From: UBA9676 sp963837105
Lineage (GTDB): Bacteria; Actinomycetota; Actinomycetes; Streptosporangiales; Streptosporangiaceae
Reading direction: 5' to 3'
DNA: 64,000 nucleotides
NCBI GenBank assembly: GCA_963837105.1
Contig: CAWIMG010000035.1
Span: 1 to 64,000 of the forward strand
The position numbers were made by a program, and so were the translations under genes. Below are positions 26,148 through 36,756 of this stretch, one piece after another. Under the pieces are notes generated by a model that was not told the origin of the DNA, did not search any database, and worked only from the letters and a program-made list of their open reading frames with translations. How positions within the stretch are numbered: the stretch's first letter is position 1; every line of letters begins with the position of its first letter.

Positions 26148-27776
26148 ATGCCGACCATCCCGCTGGCCGCCACCCGATGGGACGTCATCGTCGTGGGCGC
26201 TGGCCACAACGGGCTCACCGCCGGGGCACTTCTGGCCCGGGCGGGCCTGTCCACGCTGGTGGTCGAGCGGCGCGACGTCGTGGGCGGCTGCTGTGTCACC
26301 GAGGAGATCGCCCCCGGCTGCCGGGCGTCGACCACCTCCTACATCGCGTCCATGCTGCGGCCCGAAGTGATCAGCAAGCTGGACCTCGGCTCGCATGGGC
26401 TCCGGATGGTGCCGTGCGAGCCCGCATTGCAGGTGGCCCTGGACGGCGGCGAGGTCGTGGCCGCGTGGACCGACCCCGGCCGGACCGCCGCGGAGATCGG
26501 GCGGTTCTGCCCCGCCGACGCCCGCTCGTACCTGGCCGCCGATGCGGAACTGCGGGCGCTCGCTGCCCGGCTGCAGCCGCTGTTCACCGAGTTCCCGCCC
26601 GATACCCGGGCCACCGGCCTGCGCGGCGGCCGCGAGCTGCTGCGGCTGGCCCGGCGGGTGCGCGGCCTGCGTGGCCGCGAGCTTGAGGGCCTGACCATAC
26701 TGCTGACCGGCAGCCTGGGACAGTTCATCGACGCCAGGTTCCGCTCGCCGCAGGCCAAGGCGCTGCTGCTGGCCAACAACCTGTACGGCAAGCACGGCGG
26801 CCCCTACCAGCCGGGCACCCTGGTCGGGCTGGCCTTCCACCTGCTGTCCGGAGGCGAGCACGCGGAGCAGGGGTTCTTCGGCCACGTGCTGGGCGGGATG
26901 GGCGCGATCAGCGGTGCGATCGCCTCGGCCGGCCGGGCAGCCGGGATGCAGATCGTCACCGGCGCGCCGGCCGGGCGGATCCTGGTGCGGGGCGGCCGGG
27001 CGGCCGGGGTCGCGCTGGCGGATGGCACCGAGATCGCGGCTGGCACGGTGCTGTCCAGCGCCGACCCGAAGCACACCTTCCTGCACCTGGTCGAGGCGGC
27101 GGAGCTGCCCAGCGACTTCCGAGCCGCGGTGGACGGGATCAGGATGGACGGCCCGTGCGGCAAGATCAACATGGTGCTCGACGAGGAGCCGCGGGTGCGC
27201 GGGATGCCGGGCGACGCGGATCCCGGCCGCCGGGCGCTGTTCACCCTGCCGCCCGATCTGGCGGTCGCCGACGCCTGCTACGACCGGGCCAAACGCGGCG
27301 AGCTGGCCGACGCCGACCAGCTGTTCATCGACTGCGTGGTCGCCTCCGCCGTGGACGGCTCGCTAGCCCCGCCCGGCCGCCACATCATGACCTGCTTCGT
27401 GCAGTACCTGCCCTACCGGCTGGCCGAGGGGACCTGGGACGGCCGCCGGGACGAGCTGGCCGACCGGGTACTGGCCAGAATCGGCCAGTTCGCGCCGAAC
27501 GTGCCCGCGGCCGTGCTGGCCAGGCAGGTGCTGACCCCGCTCGACCTGGAGCGTGAGTACGGCCTCACCGAGGGCAACATCTTCCACGGCGACATCGCCG
27601 CTGACCAGCTGTTCCACATGCGGCCGGTGCCCGGCTGGGCGCGGTACGCCACACCGGTCCCTGGGCTGTACCTGTGCGGCGCGGGGGCCCATCCGGGTGG
27701 CGGGGTCACCGGCGCGCCCGGCTACAACGCGGCCCGGCGGGTACTCGCCGACCTGCGCCGGGAGCGGCGGCGATGA
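26148..27776 (+). CDS. Phytoene-desaturase-like FAD oxidoreductase (PYROXD2 type)
   Basis: The 542-residue protein opens with a Rossmann FAD site, VIVVGAGHNGLTAGALLARAGL and VVERRDVVGGCCVTEE. It ends with LYLCGAGAHPGGGVTGAPGYNAARRVL, the C-terminal signature of the CrtI-like branch that includes human PYROXD2. The middle segment QPGTLVGLAFHLLSGGEHAEQGFFGHVLGGMG is also typical (quoted in part: GEHAEQGFFGHVLGGMG). The branch is flavin-dependent but its substrates are mostly unknown. No carotenoid genes are nearby, so carotenoid synthesis is unlikely. The ATG follows the palindromic operator directly. The next gene overlaps it by ATGA, so the two oxidoreductases are coupled. Confidence 0.85.
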   Translation: MPTIPLAATRWDVIVVGAGHNGLTAGALLARAGLSTLVVERRDVVGGCCVTEEIAPGCRASTTSYIASMLRPEVISKLDLGSHGLRMVPCEPALQVALDGGEVVAAWTDPGRTAAEIGRFCPADARSYLAADAELRALAARLQPLFTEFPPDTRATGLRGGRELLRLARRVRGLRGRELEGLTILLTGSLGQFIDARFRSPQAKALLLANNLYGKHGGPYQPGTLVGLAFHLLSGGEHAEQGFFGHVLGGMGAISGAIASAGRAAGMQIVTGAPAGRILVRGGRAAGVALADGTEIAAGTVLSSADPKHTFLHLVEAAELPSDFRAAVDGIRMDGPCGKINMVLDEEPRVRGMPGDADPGRRALFTLPPDLAVADACYDRAKRGELADADQLFIDCVVASAVDGSLAPPGRHIMTCFVQYLPYRLAEGTWDGRRDELADRVLARIGQFAPNVPAAVLARQVLTPLDLEREYGLTEGNIFHGDIAADQLFHMRPVPGWARYATPVPGLYLCGAGAHPGGGVTGAPGYNAARRVLADLRRERRR

Positions 27777-28947
27777 GCGCGGACGTGATCGTCGTCGGGG
27801 CGGGCGTGATCGGTGCCGCCACCGCATTCCATCTCAGCCTGCTCGGCGCCGGGGACGTCCTCGTACTGGACCGGGCCACCGCCGGGTCGGGGATGAGCTG
27901 CCGCTCGTCCGCGCTGGTGCGGATGCACTACACGTTCGGCCCTGAGGTTGAGCTCGCCGTGCGCAGCGACGCCATGTTCGGGGCGTGGCCGGACCTGACC
28001 GGCCGTCCCGGGTGCATCCGCCGCACCGGGTTCGTCCGGATCGTGCTGCCGGGCGAGGAACAGGCGCTGCGCGCGAATGTCGCCATGCAGCGCGCGCTCG
28101 GCGCCCGGGCCGAGGTGATCGACGCCGCCGGGCTCAGGGAAGTGGCGCCCGGCCTGGCCACCGAGGACGTCGAGTGCGCCGCGTGGGAACCGCACGGCGG
28201 TTACGGGGACGGGGCAGTGGTGGCCGGTGACCTGCTGGCCGCCGCCCGGGCACGGGGAGTGCGGTACCGCCCGAACACCCCCGTCCGGGCGCTGCTCACC
28301 AGCCACGGCCGGGTGACCGGCGTGGAAACCGCCGGGGCGGGAGTGGGAGCGGTGATCGCGAGCATGCGGGCACCGTGGTGCTCGCCGCCGGGGTGTGGTC
28401 GCCCCCGCTGCTGCTGACCGCCGGGGTCGTGCTGCCACTCGAGACCGAACTGCACCGGGTCGCGGTGCTCGCCCACCCGGTGGGTGCGGGCACCCCGGTG
28501 GCCTGCATCGACTCCACCACCCAGAGCTACTTCCGGCCGGAGGCCGGGGGCGCGATGACGCTCGCAGGCTCCTTCACCGGCCAGCGCGGCGTGGACCCGG
28601 ACACCACCGTGGCTGCGGCCGCCGAGGACCTGGCCCTGCTGGTGCAGGCCGCCGCGCGCCGGGTTCCCGCGCTCGCCGACGCCGGTATCGCGCGGGGAGT
28701 CACCGGCGTGTACGACATGACACCCGACGCGCGGCCGATGCTCGGCCGGATGCCCGGCCTGGACGGGCTGATCGTGGCGGCCGGGTTCTCCGGCATGGGC
28801 TTCAAGATCGCACCGGCGGTCGGTGAGGGCATCGCCGGGCTGATCGCAGGGCCGCCAGCGGGCTCGGTCGACCTCACACCATTCCGGCCGGGCCGGCTGC
28901 TCGACGGCCGGCCCATCGAGCCACCGAACCCATATTCCGACGACTGA
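27773..28947 (+). pseudogene. DAO-family FAD oxidoreductase (sarcosine-dehydrogenase-like), frameshifted
   Basis: The opening VIVVGAGVIGAATAFHLSLLGAGDVLVLDRATAGSGMS and SSALVRMHY mark an FAD-linked D-amino-acid/sarcosine oxidase-type enzyme (shown in part: GAGVIGAATAFHLSLLGA). Near 28358 the frame slips: GTGATCGCGAGCATG lacks one C relative to the GCCGAGCAT expected for V-I-A-E-H-A-G-T. After the slip, the protein continues VLAAGVWSPPLLL and ends with ARPMLGRMPGLDGLIVAAGFSGMGFK, the family's usual FAD-closing region. Repair gives about 391 residues, a normal length. These enzymes oxidise N-methyl or amino groups. Position between the CrtI-like gene and the Rieske gene points to a shared pathway. 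Confidence 0.8.
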
Positions 28948-28997
28948 CCAGCGCCTGGCCCGGTGGCGGACCCGGCCAGGCCCGGAAGGAGGCAGCG

Positions 28998-30230
28998 GTG
29001 AGCGGAACAGGCGCGGCACAGCCACCAGGCGTGGCGGGGCCGGAGCCCACCGGCGGCCAGGCGGGCCAGCGGGAGATCCCGCTGGAGCGCAGCCTGCCGG
29101 GGCCGAGCTACACCGGCCAGGCCGAGTTCGCCCGGGAGCGGGAGGCGATCCTGTTCGCTGACTGGTTCTGCGTCGGGCGGGAGGAGTCGCTGGCCGGGCC
29201 CGGGGACTACCTTGCCGCCGACATCGCGGGCGAGAGCATCCTGGTGGTCCGCGGCGCAGGCGGCTCCCTGGCCGGTTTCTACAACCTGTGCCGGCACCGC
29301 GGCTCCCGGCTCGTCCCGGCGGCGGGCTCCCGGGCCGGCCGGGACGTGGCGCGCGGTGGCTGCGCGGGCACCGCGTTCCGCTGCCCCTACCACGGCTGGA
29401 CCTACCGCCTCGACGGGTCGCTGCGCTCCGCGCCGTTCCTGCCCAGCCTGCGGCGCTACCGCGACCAGCTGGCGCTGCACCCGGTCGCCGTCACCACCTG
29501 GGGCGGGTTCGTCTTCGTGCGCCTCGGGCAGGCTGAGGGCACGCTGGCCGATCAGCTGAACGGTGCCGACGCCCGGCTCGCCGCCTATCCGCTCGCGGAG
29601 CTGCGGTCTGCCCGCCGGCTGGTCTACCGGGTCGCCGCCAACTGGAAGGTGATCTGCGAGAACTACAACGAGTGCTACCACTGCGGCCCGGTGCACCCGG
29701 AACTGTGCGACCTGGTCCCCGTGTTCCGCCGCGGCGGCGGCGACCTCGACTGGGACGCTGGCATCCCGCACCGGGACGGTACCTACACGTTCACGCTGAC
29801 CGGCACGACCAGGCGGGCACCCTTCCCCGGGCTCCCGGCCGCAGAGGTGACGCGGCACCGCGGCGAGCTCATCCTGCCCAACCTCATGCTGAGCTTGTCG
29901 GCCGACCACGTAGCCGCGTTCACCCTGTGGCCGCACGAGGCCGGCCACACCACCGTGCTGTGCGACTTCCTGTTCCACCCGGCCGAGATCGCGCGCGATG
30001 ACTTCGACCCCTCGGACGCCGTCGAGTTCTGGGACCTGGTGAACCGCCAGGACTGGTCGGTCTGCGAGCAGGTCCAGGACGGGATGGGCTCGCGGATGTT
30101 CGCCGTCGGCTACCTGGCGCCCATGGAGCAGCCGAGCGCCGACGTGGGCCGCTACGTCACCCGGCGGCTCGCGGCCCCGCGTCCCGCAACCGGTGCGCCG
30201 CGGTCACCGGCGGCGCAGCCTGACATCTAG
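28998..30230 (+). CDS. Rieske ring-hydroxylating / N-demethylating oxygenase, alpha subunit
   Basis: The [2Fe-2S] Rieske site is seen as CRH (Cys98, His100) and CPYHGW (Cys129, His132). The mononuclear iron site starts at ENYNECYHCGPVHPEL, where His228 and His233 are the expected ligands. The 410-residue length and this spacing resemble the single-component family that includes choline/carnitine and stachydrine oxygenases as well as aromatic dioxygenases. The GTG start has GGAAGGAGG 6 bases upstream. No ferredoxin or reductase partner is adjacent. A N-demethylase role would fit the neighbouring sarcosine-dehydrogenase-like gene but is an inference. Its 3' end overlaps the convergent permease gene by 27 bases. 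Confidence 0.88.
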   Translation: MSGTGAAQPPGVAGPEPTGGQAGQREIPLERSLPGPSYTGQAEFAREREAILFADWFCVGREESLAGPGDYLAADIAGESILVVRGAGGSLAGFYNLCRHRGSRLVPAAGSRAGRDVARGGCAGTAFRCPYHGWTYRLDGSLRSAPFLPSLRRYRDQLALHPVAVTTWGGFVFVRLGQAEGTLADQLNGADARLAAYPLAELRSARRLVYRVAANWKVICENYNECYHCGPVHPELCDLVPVFRRGGGDLDWDAGIPHRDGTYTFTLTGTTRRAPFPGLPAAEVTRHRGELILPNLMLSLSADHVAAFTLWPHEAGHTTVLCDFLFHPAEIARDDFDPSDAVEFWDLVNRQDWSVCEQVQDGMGSRMFAVGYLAPMEQPSADVGRYVTRRLAAPRPATGAPRSPAAQPDI

Positions 30231-31118
30231 CGCGTCCCGCAGCCCGTCGCCCAGTACGTTGCAGGCCAGCACGACCACGATGATGGCGATACCAACGGGG
30301 TAGACCTGCCACCAGTACCCGTCCTGCAGGTAAGAGATCCCGTTGTTGAGCATGTCCCCCCAGTCGAACGTGGGGTACTGCAGGCCGAAGCCGAGAAAGC
30401 CGAGGGTGGCGACGGCCAGGATCGCGTCAGCCACGCTGAACGTGGCGGTCACGATCACCACCCCCAGCGAGTTCGGCACCAGATGGCGGGTCATGATGCG
30501 GAACTGCCCGGATCCCGCCGTGCGGGCCGCGGAGACGAAGTCCCGCACCCGCAGCGTGAGCACCTCGCCCCGGACCAGCCGGGCCGGGACCTGCCAGGTG
30601 AAAATCCCGATCACCACGCTGAGCCCGAGCACGGTCGCGCCGTACCTGACGGCGAGGATCAGCACCACGAACAGGAACGGGATAGACAGCAGGACGTCCA
30701 CGATGCGCATCAGGAACCCGTCCAGCAGCCCGCCGGCGAACCCGGACACCGCTCCCCAGACGACGCCGATGACGATCCCGATCAGCGCCGACAGAAAGCC
30801 GATCTCGAGCGCGGCCTGCCCCCCGACCATCAGCTCCGCGAGCACGTCGAACCCCTGGTTGTCGGTGCCCATCGGATGGCCCGGGCTGGGCGGCAGGTTG
30901 GTAGAGCTGAGGTCGGACGCCAGCGAGCCGTGGTAGACCAGCGGACCGAGGTAGCAGAACAGCACGAAGAAGATCAGCGCGACGACCCCGGCGACGGCCA
31001 GCTTGTTCTCGGCGAACTCCCGTCGCGCCAGCCGCCAGCTAGCCGCGGCTGGGCCGACCTCGCCACCCTCGGGGATGCGCAGCCCAACCGGCGGAAGTTC
31101 CGGGGCGATGTTGGTCAT
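30204..31118 (-). CDS. Peptide/nickel-type ABC importer permease (DppC-like)
   Basis: The 304-residue protein has a short cytosolic start (FAENKLAVAGVVAL begins the first helix) and five to six membrane helices. Its EAA-type loop, SAARTAGSGQFRIMTRHLVPNS, precedes the C-terminal helices (core AARTAGSGQFRIMTRHLVPN). The HPMGTDNQGFDVLAELMVGG segment is a marker of DppC/OppC proteins. It would pair with the DppB-like permease upstream to form the channel. The start is supported by AGGTGATC before the ATG. No ATPase gene (DppD/DppF) follows; the gene ends against the Rieske gene, so energy must come from ATPases coded elsewhere. Confidence 0.9.
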   Translation of the reverse strand: MTNIAPELPPVGLRIPEGGEVGPAAASWRLARREFAENKLAVAGVVALIFFVLFCYLGPLVYHGSLASDLSSTNLPPSPGHPMGTDNQGFDVLAELMVGGQAALEIGFLSALIGIVIGVVWGAVSGFAGGLLDGFLMRIVDVLLSIPFLFVVLILAVRYGATVLGLSVVIGIFTWQVPARLVRGEVLTLRVRDFVSAARTAGSGQFRIMTRHLVPNSLGVVIVTATFSVADAILAVATLGFLGFGLQYPTFDWGDMLNNGISYLQDGYWWQVYPVGIAIIVVVLACNVLGDGLRDALDVRLRRR

Positions 31119-31140
31119 GGGATCACCTCTTGGAGGTCGC

Positions 31141-32089
31141 TCAGACGAGCCGGATCCGTGGGTCGGCGACCGTCAGGCCGATGTCGGCAATGAGGTTGCC
31201 TGCGATCGTCAGGGCGGCGCCCACCAGCGTGTAGGCGAGCAGGACCGGGTAGTCCGCGACGCCCAGGCTGTCGTAGAACAGCAGCCCGAGGCCGGGGAAG
31301 TTGAAGACCGCCTCACAGATCAGGTTGCCGGCCAGCAGCACCGGGATCGACAGGCCGATCAAGGTGATCATCGGCAGGGAGGCGTTGCGGAGCAGGTGCC
31401 GGTACAGGACCAGCCGCTCCGGCAGGCCCTTCGCCCGGGCCGTTTTGATGTAGTCCTCGGCCAGTGTTTCGATCGCCGCCGAGCGCTGGTACCGGGAGTA
31501 ACCGGCCAGCTCCAGCAGAGTCAGGCAGACGATCGGCAGCGTCATCGCCCGCCAGTCCGTGATGATCGAGATCATGGAGGTGGTCTGCGGGGCTTCATAG
31601 CTGAATATCGGAATCGTGATCGCGAACAGCTGGATCGCGAGCAGGTAGAGGAAGAAGTCCGGCATCGCATAGGTCACGAACGCCCCGGTCGTGATCACAC
31701 TGTCACTCAGCTTGTTCCGCCGGATCGCCTGGTAGATGCCCAGCGGGACCGCGATCACCACCGAGAGGAACAGCGTGACGCCGGACAGGTAAGCGCTGCG
31801 CAGCCAGCGCTCCTGGAACAGCGCGGCCACGCTCTGGTTCAGCTTGTAGGAGTAACCGAGGTTGCCCTGCAGCAGTTGGCCGAGGTAATGCAGATACTGC
31901 TGGAGCCACGGCTCATCGAAGCCGTGCTGCCGGTTCCACTGGTTGATGGAGAACTTGTTGGCATGCGCTCCGAGCACGTCGATAGCGGGCGTGGGGTAGA
32001 TCAGGTGCAGCATGAAGAAGATAAAAATCGAGACACCCGAAGAGCACCACGATCGCCGATGCCGTCCGGCGGACCAGGTAAGCCGTCAT
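31141..32089 (-). pseudogene. Peptide-type ABC importer permease (DppB-like), frameshifted near the start
   Basis: The protein should begin MTAYLVRRTASAIVVLFGVSIFIFFMLHL, the standard DppB first helix (read here as MTAYLVRRTASAIVVLFG then VSIFIFFMLHL). The two parts are in different frames because GGG stands where GG is needed (32036-32038 on the + strand reads CCC). The downstream 290 residues are intact, with the EAA loop IKTARAKGLPERLVLYRHLLRN. Removing one base gives about 315 residues, the normal length. It lies between the binding protein gene and the DppC-like gene with short gaps, a single operon. Sequence error is more likely than true loss. Confidence 0.85.
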
Positions 32090-32190
32090 CGCCACGCCCC
32101 TTCCCGGGTGACCCGCGACCAGTAACAGCCTGCCACGGGCGCCCCTGCCACACGATGTCACTGGCGGGCAGGGGCGTCCGGGGCTTGCCG

Positions 32191-34064
32191 CTAGCCGGTC
32201 AGGTACATCAGCTCGGGGTTCAGCTGGTACTGGGTCAGGGCTTTGAACGCGGCCGGCTGGCCGGAGACGTTGTCCTTCCACACGATGACGAGGTCATAGT
32301 TGGGCTGGAACAGGCTGGGCTGCACCTGGGTGAGGTAGGACGCCTCGGCCTTGACCGCGGCCGGATTGCCGCCGGTGACCGACGCCTTGATCAGCTGGTC
32401 GGTCTTCGGGTCGTTCCAGAACCCGCCGTTGAACGACCCGCCGCTGCTGAAGATCCCGAGCATGGTCGGGTAGGTGGGATTGACGAAACCGCCGTAGGCC
32501 GCCATCGACCATTGGTTGATGGTCTTGGGCGATCCCGGGTCGTCGGCGATCGCGATGACGTGGTTGGAGGTGTCGGCCTTCAGCACCACATCGATGCCGA
32601 CCTTCTTGGCCTCCGACGCCCAGGCGGTCAGCTGCTCGCCGAAGATCGCTGGCTCGTTCGCGTAGTACACGCCGTTGATGATGAGCTTGGTCCCGGCCGG
32701 GATCCCGGCCCCACACTCACCGGCGCCGGTGCCCGGCTTTGCGCAGCTGGAGATGCCGCCGGGCACCACATTCCAGCCGTGCGACTTCAGCAGGCTGGCG
32801 GCGGCGCTGACGCTGAACGGGTACGGGTTGGTCAGCGCGTTCGCCGGGGTGTACGGCGATGTCGGGACGGACGGGATCGGCCCGTAGGCCAGCCCGCCGG
32901 CGCCGTGGAAGAAGGCCTTGATGTAGCCTTCCTGGTCCTCCAGGTGGGCGAGCGCCTGGCGGATGTAGAGCTGGCGGATGATGTTGTTGAAGTCACCGGT
33001 CTTGTCGGCCATGTTGTAGTTCACATAGGCGAAACCCCAGCCGGGGTAGCCGAACACGTGATATCCGGCTGCCTCGACCGCATTCAGCTGCGGTATGTCG
33101 GTGAGCGGCATGTACCCGACGTCGATGGCGTGGGACAGCACCGCGTTGAACTCCGCTGTGTCGGAGGTGTACGGGATCGCCTGCAGGGTCGGGACTATGG
33201 CCGAGTGCGGGCCGCCGTAGGCCGGGTTCGGCACCATGGTGTACGCGCCGGTGGTGTTGTTGAACACGGTGAGCTTGTACGGCCCGTCCACGACCCGCCA
33301 CAGCGGGTTGCTGGCATACGTGCCCGTCGAGCCGGCCTGGCTGGCCAGGAAGTCGTAGATCTTCTTCGCGTTGGCCGGGTTGGTGAAGTCCAGGGCCGGG
33401 CCATTCGGCGAGTCCTTGGCCCAGGCATGCGCCGGCATCGGGTTGATGAGCTGAAGCTCGTTCTGGGTGAACCACGCCGGGTTGACCGGCTTGTTCAGGT
33501 TGATCACGAGCGTGGTCGGGTTCGGCGTGCTGGCGCTGACCACCTGGTCGGGCAGCCCGACCTGCGGGGTGTAATTGGACCAGTTGGCCCCGCTCTCCCG
33601 CACGGCGGCGCGCATCTCATCGATGAAGAACAGCACGTCCTTTGAGGTCAGCGGCTGGCCGTCGGACCACTTGTAGTTGGGCTTGAGCGTGACAGTGACG
33701 GTCTTGTTCCCGTTGGTATACGTCGCCTGGTTGGCCAGGCTCATCGACGGCGTTTCGGTCGGGTTGACGCCGTTGGTGTACCAGTACAGCGGGCGATACA
33801 TCTCCCACACGAAGTCGTTGATGGTGCTCGTCGTGGCGTTGGCACTCGGCACGATCGGGAAGATCCAGGTCGGTGCGGTGCCGGGCGACTCGGCCCAGGT
33901 AATCGTGCCGGCGTGCGCCGTGCCGGTGGCCGGAGGCACCGAGCCGAACTCGCCCGATGAGTTGAAACCGATCCGCCGGAACTGCTCGTGGAGCAGGCGG
34001 CAAGAACCATGGTCCCGGCAGCCGCGCACGCGACCAGCATCATCGCCCCGCGCGAGGTGCTCAT
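32191..34064 (-). pseudogene. Peptide-type ABC importer substrate-binding lipoprotein, frameshifted
   Basis: The start at 34064 (GGGAGA upstream) gives a signal peptide with lipobox VLAAC, so the protein is anchored outside the membrane. After CSTSSSGGS the frame slips: two Cs at 33968-33969 stand where three are needed. The remaining 600 residues belong to the SBP_bac_5 family, with KPNYKWSDGQPLTSKDVLFFIDEM as the classic N-terminal domain (core KWSDGQPLTSKDVLF). Restored length is about 625. Family members bind oligopeptides, nickel chelates, opines or other small solutes. This is the first gene of the importer operon and lies next to the TetR-controlled catabolic genes. Confidence 0.88.
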
Positions 34065-34552
34065 GGTCGTCTCCCGCGTTCGCGGGTCACTCCGCGTGCT
34101 GGGCACGCGGCTTCGTGTCTGGCGATATGCCGTCTGGTCATCGCTGACCACCTTCCCTGGTTGGCTACCGTTGTCGCTGGGTACCCGCACATTGCAGCAT
34201 CTGCCCTGGCTAGCGGGCTGGCGCAAGCGTAGGCAAGGTCCTGCGGCGATGGGGGCAGAAAACCGTCACGGCTTGTTATCGATGTAGGCCCGCCGAACGC
34301 GCCGGGTCGCACCCGATACCAGGTGCACGACCCGCCGTTCTGTCTCAAGAGTTAAGAAGGCATCGCCGGCCGACGGCCAGGCCATGGTCATTTAGTGTCC
34401 GGGGAGGGAACGGAGCGTTCCGCCGGGGTGACCTGTTTACTTGCCGCAGGACCGCTCCTGCGCGCTGATGCCGTCGTTTGGTTCGGTGGGTGAGGTCTGC
34501 CCGCCATCTGTTCCCCGCGTACAGCATCTGACCGATCACAGAGGAAACCCTG
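34065..34552. other. Divergent intergenic region with one palindrome
   Basis: No gene is evident in these 488 bases between the ABC importer operon and the GH15 gene. It holds the palindrome GGAACG-GAG-CGTTCC at 34407-34421, a possible operator for either side. No convincing -35/-10 pair was found. Confidence 0.4.
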
Positions 34553-36374
34553 ATGGACAGCTTGCCGATCGGAGAGTATGCGCTGCTTTCGGACTGCCGC
34601 TCCGCGGCGCTGGTCAGCCGGGACGGCTCGGTCAACTGGCTCTGCTTCCCCCGCTTTGACGGGCCGTCGGTTCTCTGCCGCCTACTTGACCCGGCCGGCG
34701 GGCATTTCGCGATCCGGCCCGCAGGCGAGTTCCAGGTCAGCCGCCGGTACGTGGACCAGACGCTGGTGCTGGAGACCACCTTCACCACCGCGCGCGGCAC
34801 CGCAGTGCTCACTGATGCCCTGGCGGTCGGCCGCAACGAGCGCGGTCACCACCTGGGTGCGCACTCCCCCGGAACGCTGCTGCGCTCGCTGGCCTGCACT
34901 CGCGGCGAGATCCAGGCCGAAGTCAGCTACGCGCCCCGGCCGGAGTACGGGCTCGTCCGCCCCGTCCTGGTCCCAGTTCCCGGCGGGCTCGACGCCCGGG
35001 GCGGCGCCACCCGGCTGTTGCTGTCGACGTCGGTCAGCTTCGGTGTGGATGATGCCACCGCGACCGCCCACGTCCGGCTGGCCGCGGGGCAGACCGCCGT
35101 GTTCGCTCTCGGGCACGGGGATCTGGCCGGCCCGCCACTGACGCCATGGGCCGCGGAGGAAATCGCGCCGGCTGGACGACACGGTGCAGGGCTGGCGGTC
35201 CTGGTCAGCGATTCACCAGAACTATGAGGGGCCGTGGCGCGAACTGGTGCGCCATTCCGGGCGCGTGCTGCAGGCCATGACGTTCGCGCCGACGGGCGCG
35301 ATCGTGGCGGCGCCAACCACCTCTCTGCCGGAGATCGCCGGCGGGGAGCGGAACTGGGACTACCGCTACACCTGGGTGCGTGATGCCAGCCTGACCATGG
35401 AGGCGCTGTGGGTGGCGGCCTGCCCAGACGAGGCCAACAAGTTCTTCGTCTTCCTTGCCAATGCGGCCGCCTCCGGGCTGCGGGGCAACACGGACCTGCA
35501 GATCATGTTCGGCATTGGCGGCGAGCGGGACCTGTCCGAGCGGGAACTGCCGCAGCTGGCGGGCTGGCGGGGCAGCCGGCCGGTCCGGGTCGGCAACGCC
35601 GCGTGGCTCCAGCGGCAGCTCGACGTGTATGGGGAGCTGCTCGGCGCCGCGCAGCGGCTGGTCGACCAGCTCGGCGAGCTGGACCCGGTGACCAGGCGGT
35701 TTCTGGCCGGGGCTGCAGACACCGCCGCTGCCCGCTGGCGGGAGAAGGACCAGGGGATCTGGGAGATCCGCGGCGAGCCGCGGGACTTCCTGTATTCGAA
35801 GCTGATGTGCTGGGTGGCGGTGGACTGCGCGATCACCCTGGCCAGCCATCTCGGTGCGGAAGACCGCCTGGCTGACTGGGGGACCGCCCGTGACGAGATC
35901 CGGGCGGCCATCCTTACCCACGGCTGGAATGAGCGGGCCGGTGCCTTCACGCAGGCGTTTGGCAGCGAGGACCTCGACGCGTCGAGCCTGATGCTGGCCA
36001 TCACCGGGTTCCTGGCGGGGGATGACCCGCGGATGAAGGCAACCATCGACGCCATCGCGCGGCGGCTGACAGACGAGCGCGGGCTGGTGTACCGGTATCT
36101 GGCCCGCGATGGCCTGCCGGGCCAGGAGGGCACGTTCCTGCTGTGCACCTTCTGGCTGGCGCAGGCGCAGGCACTCGCCGGAGACGTCGGGGCAGCCACC
36201 GCGACCTTCGAACGCGCCGTGGCCGCCATCAACGACGTCGGCCTGCTCGCTGAGGAGGTCAACCCCCGCAGTGGCGAGATGATCGGCAACTTCCCGCAGG
36301 CGTTCAGCCACATAGGCCTGGTCAACGCCGCTTGGACCATCACCCAGGCCCAGCAGCGCGCCGGGCGCGCCTGA
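34553..36374 (+). pseudogene. GH15 glucoamylase/trehalase-like enzyme, frameshifted
   Basis: The opening LPIGEYALLSDCRSAALVSRDGSVNWLCFPRFDGPSVLCRLLD is the classic N-terminal beta-sandwich start of actinobacterial GH15 proteins (core SVNWLCFPRFDGPSVLCRLL). The catalytic (alpha/alpha)6 part has ERNWDYRYTWVRDASLTM, GIWEIRG with a likely general-acid Glu, and LAEEVNPRSGEMIGNFPQAF with the likely base. The halves are split by one extra C at 35168-35169 (GCGCCGG instead of GCGCGG). Repair gives about 606 residues, the expected size. Relatives act on trehalose or short alpha-glucans in the cytosol; no signal peptide is present. GAGGAAA precedes the ATG. The gene is not part of a visible operon. Confidence 0.85.
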
Positions 36375-36756
36375 GCGCCGCTGCCGCTGGCCGGCTCCCG
36401 CCGCGTCGGGCCGGCCGGGATCCGGGCATCCGCCTGCTCGCGGGGCATCTGTCCGGCGTTTGCCAGCGGTGGCGTCCGGGCATGGCTCTGCACGAATCCC
36501 TGGAAACCTTCGGTGCGGACGCGAATGGGCGAGGCGCTCGTTTGTCTGGCAATTCCATTGCGGCCATACGACACCCGAATGCTGCCGGATCATGTTCGCG
36601 GGTCCGGCGGCCTTTGCCGGACCGGGCTGTCCCCCGGGCATTCCGATGAGAGCGGCGGATCTGGGTTGCGTGGTGTGATGGCGGGTGCAGGGGCAAGCCG
36701 GTACCGCAGGAGCCGGGAACATCGACATGGGCCGTCAGCCGGGAGGAGCCGCCAGC
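36375..36756. other. Intergenic region, no gene seen
   Basis: These 382 bases contain no supportable gene. In-frame starts at 36685 and 36727 of the next gene lie here but lack ribosome sites. A GGGAGGAG ribosome site at 36741-36748 belongs to the VOC gene. Confidence 0.4.

Noticed and set aside
26006..26335. N-terminal extension of the TetR gene into the divergent oxidoreductase
   Set aside because: It would cross both operators and the other gene's start; the GTG at 26005 gives a normal TetR length.
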